Assembly (NCBI RefSeq): GCF_000187465.1
Contig: NZ_GL732439.1
Span: 897,226-961,225, forward strand
DNA from: Streptococcus infantis ATCC 700779
Lineage (GTDB): Bacteria > Bacillota > Bacilli > Lactobacillales > Streptococcaceae
Length of the DNA: 64,000 bases
Reading direction: 5' to 3'
Positions 49,788 through 56,914 of the stretch are shown here, in pieces. A program made the translations under genes and the position numbers. The notes under the pieces were generated by a model that was given only the letters and a program-made list of their open reading frames with translations, ran no database searches and was not told where the DNA came from. How positions within the stretch are numbered: position 1 is the first letter of the stretch; every line of letters begins with the position of its first letter.

Positions 49788-49829
49788 TTACCTTCTAATC
49801 CATCGATTACTCTTTTCGATTCCATTCAT
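49788..49829 (-). CDS. Micro-ORF a, 13 codons
   Basis: Reads MNGIEKSNRWIRR and has the best ribosome site of the three (GGGAGGAG, 6 nt before the ATG), placed right after the stop of lipoprotein 1. The first nine residues equal those of copy b; the last four differ in sequence but not in length. Confidence 0.5.
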   Translation of the reverse strand: MNGIEKSNRWIRR

Positions 49830-49841
49830 CGAGTCTCCTCC

Positions 49842-50501
49842 CTAGTTTTCAAATATTCTTAAATCTATTTGAATTGACTTAGTCATTGATTTCATTTGTA
49901 TAGAAGTTCGATAAATACCTCCACTGGAGTGTTTAATTCTTACTCTACAGTTGGTATCTTCTGGTAGATCATACTTATTTTTTAGGTATTTATAAAGTTT
50001 AGAGTGATTTTCTGGTTGGTAGATGATTTCACGAAGCTCTGTTTCAATGCTATCAAAAGTCTCTTTCACATCCAAGGAAGCGAAATAATCTCTTGAAACC
50101 GCTAAGTTAAGAATCCCTTCATCAAATAATGGGTCTGTATCTGATTCATAATGCAACGTCCCACTAGAGTATGTGACAGGAACTGTTTCTTTGTTTTCCC
50201 CAGCTATTATTTTGTACTTACCTTTAATGTCAGCTTTATTAGTATCTAGGTCAACTTCATAATTCTTTACGTCGTCTCCAGTTTTTATATAAACACTACT
50301 TTGATATGCTTCTATCCCAGTAAATTCTTTCTTTTCTTGCTCCAAAAATTTAAACATGGGTTCAAAGGTTTTTTCAAATTTGTATTGTTCTTTTGTCCTG
50401 TTTTTTGGAATGGTTTCACCAACTAAACCACATCCATTCAGTGCAAAAAGTGTTAAGATTATTAGCATTACACTAATAAGCCAAAATAATCCTTTTTTCA
50501 T
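49842..50501 (-). CDS. Tandem lipoprotein 1
   Basis: The first gene of the array encodes 219 residues with lipobox ALNGC (Cys23) and the block VGETIPKNRTKEQYKFEKTFEPMFKFLEQ. It is the most diverged at the N-terminus (MKKGLFWLISVM rather than MKNHK...). The domain continues with VDLDTNKADIKGKYKI, LFDEGILNLAVSRDYFASLD and an extended C-terminal strand pair. AGGAG precedes the ATG and a promoter lies just upstream, so the whole cluster is likely read from here. Function is not recognised. Confidence 0.75.
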   Translation of the reverse strand: MKKGLFWLISVMLIILTLFALNGCGLVGETIPKNRTKEQYKFEKTFEPMFKFLEQEKKEFTGIEAYQSSVYIKTGDDVKNYEVDLDTNKADIKGKYKIIAGENKETVPVTYSSGTLHYESDTDPLFDEGILNLAVSRDYFASLDVKETFDSIETELREIIYQPENHSKLYKYLKNKYDLPEDTNCRVRIKHSSGGIYRTSIQMKSMTKSIQIDLRIFEN

Positions 50502-50527
50502 TTCATTCTCCTAAACATTCTACGTCC

Positions 50528-50556
50528 ATTATACCACACCATGGATATCTTATGAA
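50528..50556 (-). promoter_or_regulatory. Promoter of the lipoprotein cluster
   Basis: TTCATA (50551-50556), 17-bp spacer, TATAAT (50528-50533) with an extended TGG just before it, minus strand. I see no comparable promoter or terminator between the later genes of the cluster. Confidence 0.65.
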
Positions 50557-50576
50557 TGCTTCAAAATTTGGTCAAA

Positions 50577-50605
50577 GAAAAAACACTGGTTATCCAGTGT
50601 TTTTG
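50577..50605 (-). terminator. Terminator after tRNA-Arg
   Basis: AACACTGG/CCAGTGTT stem with loop ATAA and a T-rich tail on the minus strand. Confidence 0.8.
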
Positions 50606-50615
50606 TGACTAGTTT

Positions 50616-50687
50616 CGCTCCCTGCAGGAATCGAACCTGCAACTACTCCTTAGGAGGGAGTTGTTATATCCATTGAACTAAGGGAGC
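50616..50687 (-). tRNA. tRNA-Arg (anticodon CCT)
   Basis: The minus strand folds into a 72-nt tRNA: acceptor GCTCCCT/AGGGAGC, D-arm with AGTTCAATGGATA, anticodon loop CTCCTAA (anticodon CCT, reading AGG), T-arm with GCAGGTTCGATTCCTGC and discriminator G. The CCA end is not encoded. It follows rplS closely. Confidence 0.95.
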
Positions 50688-50689
50688 TA

Positions 50690-50722
50690 GAGAAAAACCC
50701 TGCCGAATGAGCAGAGTTTTTT
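50690..50722 (-). terminator. Terminator after rplS
   Basis: AACTCTGC/GCAGGGTT stem (one G-U pair) and T5 tail on the minus strand, ending only a few bases before tRNA-Arg. Confidence 0.75.
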
Positions 50723-50730
50723 TCATCGAA

Positions 50731-51078
50731 TTAACGACGGATTTCTTTGATACGAGCTGCCTTACCTTGAAGAGCACGCAAGTAGTACAATTTCGCACGA
50801 CGTACTTTACCGTAACGAACAACTTCGATTTTTTCAACACGTGGAGTGTGGATTGGGAAGATACGTTCAACACCTACACCGTTAGAGATTTTACGAACTG
50901 TGTAGTTTTCTGAGATGCCAGCACCTTTACGTGCAATAACAACACCTTCAAAGATCTGAACACGTTCACGGTTTCCTTCGACAACTTTCGCGTGTACACG
51001 AACAGTGTCACCAGGACGGAATGAAGGGATATCTGTACGAAGTTGACCTTCAGTCAAGCTTTGGATTAATGGATTCAT
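50731..51078 (-). CDS. rplS: 50S ribosomal protein L19
   Basis: The 115-residue protein is a standard L19, located at the subunit interface: [35 protein letters not shown], then [31 protein letters not shown]. It forms a single-gene unit whose leader carries a long inverted repeat, similar in place to the Firmicute L19 leader. Preferred codons dominate, as expected for a ribosomal protein. Confidence 0.97.
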   Translation of the reverse strand: MNPLIQSLTEGQLRTDIPSFRPGDTVRVHAKVVEGNRERVQIFEGVVIARKGAGISENYTVRKISNGVGVERIFPIHTPRVEKIEVVRYGKVRRAKLYYLRALQGKAARIKEIRR

Positions 51079-51120
51079 TTTATTCTCCTATCTTTGTCAA
51101 TCTTGAGGAAACTTCCTCAG

Positions 51121-51191
51121 CGGATAAACTGTATTTTTGTGCGTCCATTACACACAAGATACAGTTTATCAAATTTCCTAGAAAAAGTAAA
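51121..51191 (-). promoter_or_regulatory. rplS promoter and L19-leader-type inverted repeat
   Basis: TTTACT (51186-51191) and TAAACT (51163-51168) are 17 bp apart, with an extended TGA before the -10. The -10 box lies in one arm of a 12-bp inverted repeat (GATAAACTGTAT/ATACAGTTTATC) that encloses TTGTGTG/CGCACAA. Either the repeat is a DNA operator or transcription starts further upstream and it is an RNA leader hairpin. Confidence 0.5.
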
Positions 51192-51196
51192 GAAAT

Positions 51197-51526
51197 TTAA
51201 AGCAAAATTCCCAAAAAAATTGCAAGAAAACCAAGCAAGTAGGTTAATAATAAATAACTATAAAATGCCTTCTTGTCATTGATCAGTCTTTGGAGTTCAT
51301 CATTCAAAGTTGAGAAAGTAGTCAAACCACCACAAAAACCAGTTGCAAGAATAAGATAGACTTCTTTTGATTCCACATGATTATAAAATAAGCCAATCAG
51401 AAAACAGCCAAGAATATTGGCTATGAGAGTTCCTAGAGGCAGTACTGAACCCTGATTATAACGGGAAAAGAAATAACGAACAAGAGCACCAAATCCACAA
51501 GCAAGTGCTAGATAAAATACTACCAT
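51197..51526 (-). CDS. crcB: Fluoride channel protein CrcB/Fluc, subunit 1
   Basis: The 109-residue protein has four membrane helices and the Fluc markers GFGALVRYFFSR, GTLIANILGCFLIG and TGFCGGLTTFSTL. Fluc proteins act as dual-topology dimers to export fluoride; adjacent gene pairs usually form oppositely inserted heterodimers. The start was set at ATG 51526 with GGGAGG 5 nt upstream; a TTG six codons earlier overlaps it. It overlaps the stop of the second crcB gene. Confidence 0.92.
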   Translation of the reverse strand: MVVFYLALACGFGALVRYFFSRYNQGSVLPLGTLIANILGCFLIGLFYNHVESKEVYLILATGFCGGLTTFSTLNDELQRLINDKKAFYSYLLLTYLLGFLAIFLGILL

Positions 51527-51894
51527 TTCTTCCTCCCTAGACAATAAGCAAATAGAAGCCCACCACCGATGCTCAAAAGCAAATAGGTCACCAAACTAAG
51601 GTACCGCCCTGTGTCCAACAATTTCACAGCATCTAATAGGAGACTAGAAAATGTCGTTAAGCCGCCACAGAATCCTGTTCCAAGCGCTAGAATAGTGCCT
51701 TTACTACTTCCCTTATAAACCAGATAACCTTTTACAAGGTAGACAAGGCAAAAAATTCCTAAATAGTTGACTACTAGTGTTCCCCATGGGAAGTCTGGAC
51801 TAGATGGCAACCATCTCGAAATCTGAAAACGCACAATTCCTCCCAGCATACCAGCTAGAAAGATTCCTAGAGGGTAAAATTTTTCTTTATTCAT
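51520..51894 (-). CDS. crcB: Fluoride channel protein CrcB/Fluc, subunit 2
   Basis: The 124-residue paralogue of the neighbouring gene has four helices with GMLGGIVRFQISRWLP, GTLVVNYLGIFCLVYL and TGFCGGLTTFSSLLLDAV. The two proteins together should make the functional channel with opposite orientations. Its ATG overlaps the chorismate mutase TGA by 4 bp. No fluoride riboswitch was found upstream of this operon. Confidence 0.92.
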   Translation of the reverse strand: MNKEKFYPLGIFLAGMLGGIVRFQISRWLPSSPDFPWGTLVVNYLGIFCLVYLVKGYLVYKGSSKGTILALGTGFCGGLTTFSSLLLDAVKLLDTGRYLSLVTYLLLSIGGGLLFAYCLGRKKW

Positions 51895-52157
51895 TTGATC
51901 GTTTTATCCTGATAATCACGTGAACGTTTGAGAATATCTGAAAAAGTCTCAACAATTGTATCTTCGTATTTTTTATTGCCTACACGACTTTTGACTTTCT
52001 CAAAGATAACTTCTTCTCTTTTAGTATCTAGAATAGGTTTTCCTGAAGCTTTTTTATAGGCGACTACTCCTTCAACTAAATGCATCCTCTCTTCTAAAAG
52101 TTGAACGATCTGGTCATCGATTTTATCGATTTCTTGTCGAATATTATCTAAATCCAT
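51891..52157 (-). CDS. Chorismate mutase (AroQ type)
   Basis: An 88-residue all-helical chorismate mutase converts chorismate to prephenate for Phe/Tyr synthesis. Catalytic-site residues are visible in MDLDNIRQEIDKIDDQIVQLLEERM, VVAYKKASGKPILDTKREE and the C-terminal helix IVETFSDILKRSRDYQ. It is free-standing, not fused to a dehydratase. It is first in a three-gene unit with two fluoride-channel genes, an order for which I know no functional reason. AAGGAG precedes it. Confidence 0.9.
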   Translation of the reverse strand: MDLDNIRQEIDKIDDQIVQLLEERMHLVEGVVAYKKASGKPILDTKREEVIFEKVKSRVGNKKYEDTIVETFSDILKRSRDYQDKTIK

Positions 52158-52180
52158 AGAGTCTCCTTTTTAATTGAACT

Positions 52181-52189
52181 ATTGTACCA
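52181..52189 (-). promoter_or_regulatory. Extended -10 promoter of chorismate mutase-crcB unit
   Basis: TGGTACAAT on the minus strand, about 24 bp before the ATG; the -35 box is not clear. Confidence 0.5.
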
Positions 52190-52229
52190 AAAAAGCACTA
52201 AATAGGCTAGTAAAGTCCTAATCCTGTTT

Positions 52230-52264
52230 AATAAAAACTGCACTGACAATTTTCATCAGTGCAC
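52230..52264 (-). terminator. Terminator after flavodoxin
   Basis: TGCACTGA/TCAGTGCA stem followed by GTTTTTATT on the minus strand. Confidence 0.8.
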
Positions 52265-52271
52265 TTCATGC

Positions 52272-52715
52272 TTATCCTACTTTAGCAGCTAATTCTTCAG
52301 CGAATTGCTCCAAGCGTTCAATATCTTCTTCCTCGGCAGAAAGGTCAACTTTAACGCACTCTGAACCCTTTTCAGCTCCAGTGGCGATAAATACTCGGTC
52401 GAAGTCATCAACTGCTTTACAGAATTCATCGTAGAAAGTATCACCAGATCCGACTACACCATAGATTTTACCGCTCAAGTTGAGGTCTGCTAGATCTTCG
52501 TAGAAGTCCATCATCTCATCTGGTAATTCTCCATCTCCGTAGGTATAGGTTGCGACAATGGCGATGTCTGCTTCTAAAAAGTCAGAAGCGTCAACGGTTG
52601 TACACTCATCAACATCGACATCTAATCCACATTCTCTTAATTTATCTGCTACAATATCAGCGATTTCTTCAGTATTACCGGTCATACTGGCAAATACAAT
52701 TTTTGCTAATGCCAT
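52272..52715 (-). CDS. Flavodoxin
   Basis: The 147-residue protein is a short-chain flavodoxin: FMN-phosphate loop ASMTGNTEEIAD (about 10-21), TYTYGDGELPDEM (about 56-68) and VVGSGDTFYDEFCKAVDDF as the flavin-contact loops. It carries low-potential electrons in the cytoplasm; the partner is not evident nearby. GAGG lies 7 nt before the ATG. It is a single-gene unit transcribed away from the phosphodiesterase gene. Confidence 0.93.
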   Translation of the reverse strand: MALAKIVFASMTGNTEEIADIVADKLRECGLDVDVDECTTVDASDFLEADIAIVATYTYGDGELPDEMMDFYEDLADLNLSGKIYGVVGSGDTFYDEFCKAVDDFDRVFIATGAEKGSECVKVDLSAEEEDIERLEQFAEELAAKVG

Positions 52716-52818
52716 AAGGTCCTCCTCAATTAATCTTTCTCCATTATATCACATCTTTTTGATTTTAAAAATAAAAACTCTTGTGCTAAAATGAAATGAG
52801 AAAGAATTGAGGTTCATT

Positions 52819-53757
52819 ATGGAAATTTGTCACCAAATTTTAGAAAAAATTAAAGAATATGATACTATTATCATTCACCGTCATATGAAACCAGACCCTG
52901 ACGCTCTGGGGAGTCAGGTAGGTTTAAAAGCCTTGCTTGAGCATCATTTTCCAGAAAAAACGATAAAAGTAGTTGGTTTTAATGAACCAACCTTAACTTG
53001 GCTTGCTAAAATGGATCAGGTAGAGGACACAGACTATCAAGGTGCACTGGCCATTATCTGTGATACAGCAAACACAGCACGTATTGATGATAAACGATAC
53101 ACTAAGGCTGAGACTATTATCAAAATTGACCACCATCCAAATGACGAAGTCTACGGCGATCTTGTTTGGGTAGATACGAACTCTAGTAGTGCGAGTGAAA
53201 TGATTGCTCTTTTTTCTGAAGCAACTAACTTAGAATTATCCGACTACGCTGCTAAAATGCTCTGCGCTGGAATTATTGGTGATACCGGCCGTTTTCTCTA
53301 CCCTTCTACTTCTGCACGCACGCTTCGTATCGCAAGTCAACTCAGAAAACATAACTTTGACTACGCTGAATTAACTCGTAAAATGGATACTATGAGTTTT
53401 AAGATTGCCAAACTCCAGGGTTATGTTTATGACCACTTAGAAGTTGATGAAAATGGTGCTGCTCGTGTTATTCTCACCCAAGAAATCTTGAAAAAATACG
53501 AGGTTACTGATGCAGAAACAGCAGCCATCGTTGGAGCTCCAGGCCGTATTGATACTGTTAGCCTTTGGGGAATCTTTGTGGAGCAAGCAGATGGTCACTA
53601 CCGCGTACGTCTTCGCAGTAAATTTGTCCCAATCAATGAAGTTGCAAAAGAACATGATGGCGGTGGCCATCCTCTTGCTAGCGGAGCAAATTCATATAGT
53701 TTAGAAGAGAATGAGCTCATCTACCAAAAATTAAAAAACTTGCTGAAAAATAGATAA
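52819..53757 (+). CDS. DHH-family phosphodiesterase (Pde2/NrnA-like)
   Basis: The 312-residue protein has the DHH domain (IIHRHMKPDPDALGSQ, CDTANTARID, KIDHHPND, GDTGRFLYPSTS) and a DHHA1 domain ending with the substrate loop DGGGHPLASGA. Such enzymes degrade pApA, nano-RNA and pAp; in pneumococcus Pde2 turns pApA into AMP and so helps close c-di-AMP signalling. No membrane or GGDEF part is present, which fits Pde2 rather than GdpP. The start was set at ATG 52819, with GAGG 6 nt upstream. Confidence 0.9.
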   Translation: MEICHQILEKIKEYDTIIIHRHMKPDPDALGSQVGLKALLEHHFPEKTIKVVGFNEPTLTWLAKMDQVEDTDYQGALAIICDTANTARIDDKRYTKAETIIKIDHHPNDEVYGDLVWVDTNSSSASEMIALFSEATNLELSDYAAKMLCAGIIGDTGRFLYPSTSARTLRIASQLRKHNFDYAELTRKMDTMSFKIAKLQGYVYDHLEVDENGAARVILTQEILKKYEVTDAETAAIVGAPGRIDTVSLWGIFVEQADGHYRVRLRSKFVPINEVAKEHDGGGHPLASGANSYSLEENELIYQKLKNLLKNR

Positions 53758-53849
53758 AAAGCTTGCCAAACTTTTCAGAATCTGATAGACTAGTATGGTA
53801 ACAATCTATGGCTCGCAAAGAGACCATGGCAGAAAGGAAATATTGCAAA

Positions 53850-54092
53850 ATGAAAAAAGATATCCATCCAGAATATCGCCCAGTTGTCTTCATGGACACA
53901 ACTACTGGTTACAAATTTCTTAGCGGTTCAACAAAACGCTCTAGCGAAACTGTTGAGTTCGAAGGCGAAACTTACCCATTGATCCGTGTGGAAATTTCAT
54001 CAGACTCACACCCATTCTACACTGGACGTCAAAAGTTCACTCAAGCAGATGGACGCGTGGATCGTTTCAACAAAAAATACGGTCTCAAATAA
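53850..54092 (+). CDS. rpmE2: 50S ribosomal protein L31 type B
   Basis: The 80-residue product [16 protein letters not shown]...FNKKYGLK is the zinc-independent L31: the CxxC zinc ligands of type A are absent. Streptococci commonly have only this form. The start was set at ATG 53850, matching the family; AAAGGA lies 11 nt upstream and fourteen further open codons are ignored. It is followed by its own terminator. Confidence 0.95.
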   Translation: MKKDIHPEYRPVVFMDTTTGYKFLSGSTKRSSETVEFEGETYPLIRVEISSDSHPFYTGRQKFTQADGRVDRFNKKYGLK

Positions 54093-54122
54093 TCAACCGC
54101 ATCACTTGTATACGGTTAAACG

Positions 54123-54153
54123 AAAACAACTTCGATTCGGAGTTGTTTTTTTG
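54123..54153 (+). terminator. Terminator after rpmE2
   Basis: AACAACT/AGTTGTT stem, with the inner TCGATTCGG loop, followed by T5 on the plus strand. Confidence 0.8.
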
Positions 54154-54246
54154 TTGCTTTCATGAGTATCATCGATAAGTTTTTCAAATGTAGTTCGACT
54201 AGAAGTACTATTTTAACTTCCCCTACTACTTTCATGCTCCCTACAA

Positions 54247-54281
54247 ACAAAAAAGCCTGTCACTTAATATGACAGACTTTT
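54247..54281 (-). terminator. Terminator after hup
   Basis: AAGTCTGTCA/TGACAGGCTT stem with a T6 tail on the minus strand. Confidence 0.85.
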
Positions 54282-54291
54282 TATAAAATCA

Positions 54292-54567
54292 TTATTTAAC
54301 GGCTTCTTTAAGAGCTTTACCAGCTTTGAATGCTGGAACTTTAGAAGCTTTGATTTTGATTTCTTTACCAGTTTGTGGGTTGCGACCTTTACGAGCTGCA
54401 CGTTTACGAACTTCGAAGTTACCAAAACCGATCAATTGAACTTTTTCACCAGCTGAAAGGAATTCAGTTACAGCTGCGAATACAGCGTCAACTGCTGCTG
54501 CTGAATCTTTCTTAGTCAATTCTGTAGCTTCTGCTACTTTAGCGATCAAATCTTGTTTGTTTGCCAT
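54292..54567 (-). CDS. hup: DNA-binding protein HU
   Basis: The 91-residue protein is a standard [23 protein letters not shown], then [33 protein letters not shown] with the DNA-intercalating Arg-Asn-Pro arm. It is the main nucleoid protein of streptococci, which usually lack other HU/IHF members, and is probably essential. The start was set at ATG 54567 with GGAGG 9 nt upstream. Its promoter has a palindrome filling the spacer. Confidence 0.97.
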   Translation of the reverse strand: MANKQDLIAKVAEATELTKKDSAAAVDAVFAAVTEFLSAGEKVQLIGFGNFEVRKRAARKGRNPQTGKEIKIKASKVPAFKAGKALKEAVK

Positions 54568-54608
54568 GTTAATGAATCCTCCAAAATTATTTCTAATTAA
54601 CACTTATA

Positions 54609-54637
54609 ATCATAACCTAAAATTGCTTTTAGGTCAA
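54609..54637 (-). promoter_or_regulatory. hup promoter
   Basis: TTGACC (54632-54637), 17-bp spacer, TATGAT (54609-54614), minus strand. Confidence 0.8.
54615..54634. promoter_or_regulatory. Palindrome filling the hup promoter spacer
   Basis: ACCTAAAA-TTGC-TTTTAGGT is a perfect 8-bp inverted repeat lying between (and touching) the -35 and -10 boxes. Its position suits a repressor operator; the protein is unknown. Confidence 0.5.
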
Positions 54638-54674
54638 GTCAAAAACACGTTTTTATTGATTTTTCTTCATTTTT

Positions 54675-55511
54675 TTAGGAATTATAGCGAATTAAGATCG
54701 CCCAGGCGTTTTCTCCGGTGTGAGTTTGGATAATTGAGCCTGTTTCTAGAACTGAAATTGGTTTTTCAACGTAAGGTTGTAGAACAGCTTTCATCTCGTT
54801 TGCAAACTCATTTGTACCTGCATAAGAAATACCAATCTCGGCTACTGAACGATTTGAAATAGTGGCTACTAACTCATCCAACCATTTCTTAAAGGTTTTT
54901 GAACCACGTCCTTTAACAATCGGTTGAAGCTCATGGTCTTTCATTTGCATAACTACTCGAATATTAAGTAAAGAGCTCAACAAACCAGTAACGCGGCCAA
55001 TGCGACCACCTTTTACAAGATTTTCTAAAGTTGAAACACCGATGTAGAGTTCAGTGTGATTTTTTACGTCCTCTACATGCGTTAGAATAGTTTCAAGGTC
55101 TTTTCCTTCTTGAGATAGTTTAGCAGCTTCCACAACTTGGAACTTCAAGGCCTGATCTGTGAATGAACTATCCAAAACAGTGACATCTGCTGTTGATAAA
55201 CTTGCTCCTTGACGAGCCGCTTCAACAGTCCCTGATAAAGCATGGGACATGTGAATAGCTAGAATCTGACTACCATCCTTACCCAAATCATCAAAAACTT
55301 CTGCAAAGAGTCCCACTGGTGGTTGACTAGTCTTAGGAAGATTTTTACTAGCTTGCATCAAGCGAAGAAATTCTCCTTCTTCGAGATCTGCATCTGAATA
55401 AAGGACACTATCAATCATTACAGATAGTGGAACAACAGTAATATCAAATTCTTTAACCACTTCTGGTTCAATAGTAACCGAAGAATCCGTTACAATTTTT
55501 ACTTTTGTCAT
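54675..55511 (-). CDS. DegV family fatty-acid-binding protein
   Basis: The 278-residue protein is a DegV/FakB-type fatty acid-binding protein: [25 protein letters not shown] at the start, [31 protein letters not shown] and [24 protein letters not shown]. FakB proteins present fatty acids to the kinase FakA for phospholipid use. Several paralogues are usual in streptococci and chain specificity cannot be told. It is a single gene between hup and the TPR gene. Confidence 0.9.
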   Translation of the reverse strand: MTKVKIVTDSSVTIEPEVVKEFDITVVPLSVMIDSVLYSDADLEEGEFLRLMQASKNLPKTSQPPVGLFAEVFDDLGKDGSQILAIHMSHALSGTVEAARQGASLSTADVTVLDSSFTDQALKFQVVEAAKLSQEGKDLETILTHVEDVKNHTELYIGVSTLENLVKGGRIGRVTGLLSSLLNIRVVMQMKDHELQPIVKGRGSKTFKKWLDELVATISNRSVAEIGISYAGTNEFANEMKAVLQPYVEKPISVLETGSIIQTHTGENAWAILIRYNS

Positions 55512-55638
55512 TTTGCCAATCTTTCTATTTTTACTATTGTTGATTATTCAACTTATAACTATAACAATTATATCAAAAAAATACTAAAAGTTCATACTCA
55601 ATCCACCTAAATTTAAAGCAATTTATACTTCTTTTTAA

Positions 55639-55674
55639 TAAAAAAAGAAAATCACCTTTGCTTGGTGATTATCT
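55639..55674 (-). terminator. Terminator after the TPR gene
   Basis: AATCACC/GGTGATT stem with a T-rich tail on the minus strand. Confidence 0.75.
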
Positions 55675-55681
55675 TTTGTAT

Positions 55682-56914
55682 TTAAGATAAATAATCATAC
55701 AAATCTTGCATTTGTAAATCATCGGGTACTAATTGTAGATAGGATTGAATGTAGTCTTTTGCTTCTTCTAGCTTACCTAACTCTCTTAACAAATAAATAA
55801 ACTGTTCCAAAAACTCTGGATTATCCTTGAGTTCAGTAACAAGTTCCTTATAGTGTTCATAGGCCACATCTAATTCTTCAGTTTCTTGATAGCTTCGAGC
55901 AATCATCCATTTAGTCAAGAGGTTTTCAGGTTCATAGACTGCTAAAGCTAGAATATCTTCGTATCTTTCTTGTTCTTGGTAGATGGTAGCTAAGCGTAGC
56001 AAAATTTCTTCCTGGTCATCAGCATTCTCTTGTGCTTGAATCAGATAAGCTTCTGCTTGCTCAGGTTGATGCAACTCATAAGACAACTGAGATGCAAGGA
56101 GTAAGAGTCGAGTTTCAAAAGGATTTTTTGACAAGCCCTGTTGAGCTATTTTAAGAGCCTCTTCAGTCTGATGCTCCTTATGCAGTGCTTGACTGTAACC
56201 ATACTCATAACCCTCAAAATCTGGAGAAATAGTGTCTAGTTGTTTAAAGTATAGTACGGCTTTCTGGTAGTCTTCTTGGTCAAAATAGAGACTTGCAAGC
56301 TCAAAGGCTGTTTGGTCATCATATTCTAATTCTAAGGCTTTTTCTAAAAATTCTATTGCAGATTCAAACTTACCTAAACGTGCATAAGCAAGACCAATTC
56401 TCTGATAGGTCGAAATTCCAGTTTGATCGTAGATAACTCGATTATCTAATTGAGCATAGCCTTTAATGGCTTCTAAATCGTTTCCTAGCTCGCTATCTAG
56501 CTCAGCTAGTCCAAATATTAGGAGAGGGTCATCAGAGTAGCTACGAGCTTCTAGAAGCTTCTCACGAGCAACATCTGTCAATCCTTCCATTTGATATAAA
56601 TCTGCTTTTAAGGCAAGAGCTGATACGTACCATTCACTTTCCGGACCAATATTCTCTAAATAATCAAAAGCCTCCTCAATCAATCCATCCTCACCAGCTA
56701 TTGCAGCTAGATTGATGTAGACTTCTGGAAATTTCGGTGCTAGTTTCTCATAGATTTGTGCTGCCTGTGGATAGAAACCAATCCCTTCGAGATATGCAGC
56801 AAGTTCAAGAAGAACTTCATCTGAATCTTCATCTAGGGCTTTTTGGAAAAAAGATTCTGCTTTTGATAAATCTTGTTGCTCCAAGGCTTCGAGCATTTGT
56901 TGACTATTGTTCAC
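55682..56914 (-). CDS. TPR-repeat protein
   Basis: The 410-residue acidic protein consists almost wholly of tetratricopeptide repeats (about ten helix pairs), such as YAQLDNRVIYDQTGISTYQRIGLAYARLGKFESAIEFLEKALELEYDDQ. There is no signal peptide or membrane segment, so it acts in the cytoplasm, probably as a scaffold; partner proteins are unknown. It overlaps the upstream transporter gene by 11 bp, suggesting coupled translation and perhaps related roles. Confidence 0.85.
   Translation of the reverse strand: MNNSQQMLEALEQQDLSKAESFFQKALDEDSDEVLLELAAYLEGIGFYPQAAQIYEKLAPKFPEVYINLAAIAGEDGLIEEAFDYLENIGPESEWYVSALALKADLYQMEGLTDVAREKLLEARSYSDDPLLIFGLAELDSELGNDLEAIKGYAQLDNRVIYDQTGISTYQRIGLAYARLGKFESAIEFLEKALELEYDDQTAFELASLYFDQEDYQKAVLYFKQLDTISPDFEGYEYGYSQALHKEHQTEEALKIAQQGLSKNPFETRLLLLASQLSYELHQPEQAEAYLIQAQENADDQEEILLRLATIYQEQERYEDILALAVYEPENLLTKWMIARSYQETEELDVAYEHYKELVTELKDNPEFLEQFIYLLRELGKLEEAKDYIQSYLQLVPDDLQMQDLYDYLS

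Noticed and set aside
46092-50501. Identity with the Staphylococcus aureus lpl tandem lipoproteins or a prophage remnant
   Set aside because: The shared motifs are different from what I recall of lpl proteins, and no integrase, phage structural gene or attachment repeat is seen nearby.
52158-52271. Fluoride riboswitch before the crcB genes
   Set aside because: The short leader has no recognisable fluoride aptamer; it holds only an extended -10 and the flavodoxin terminator.
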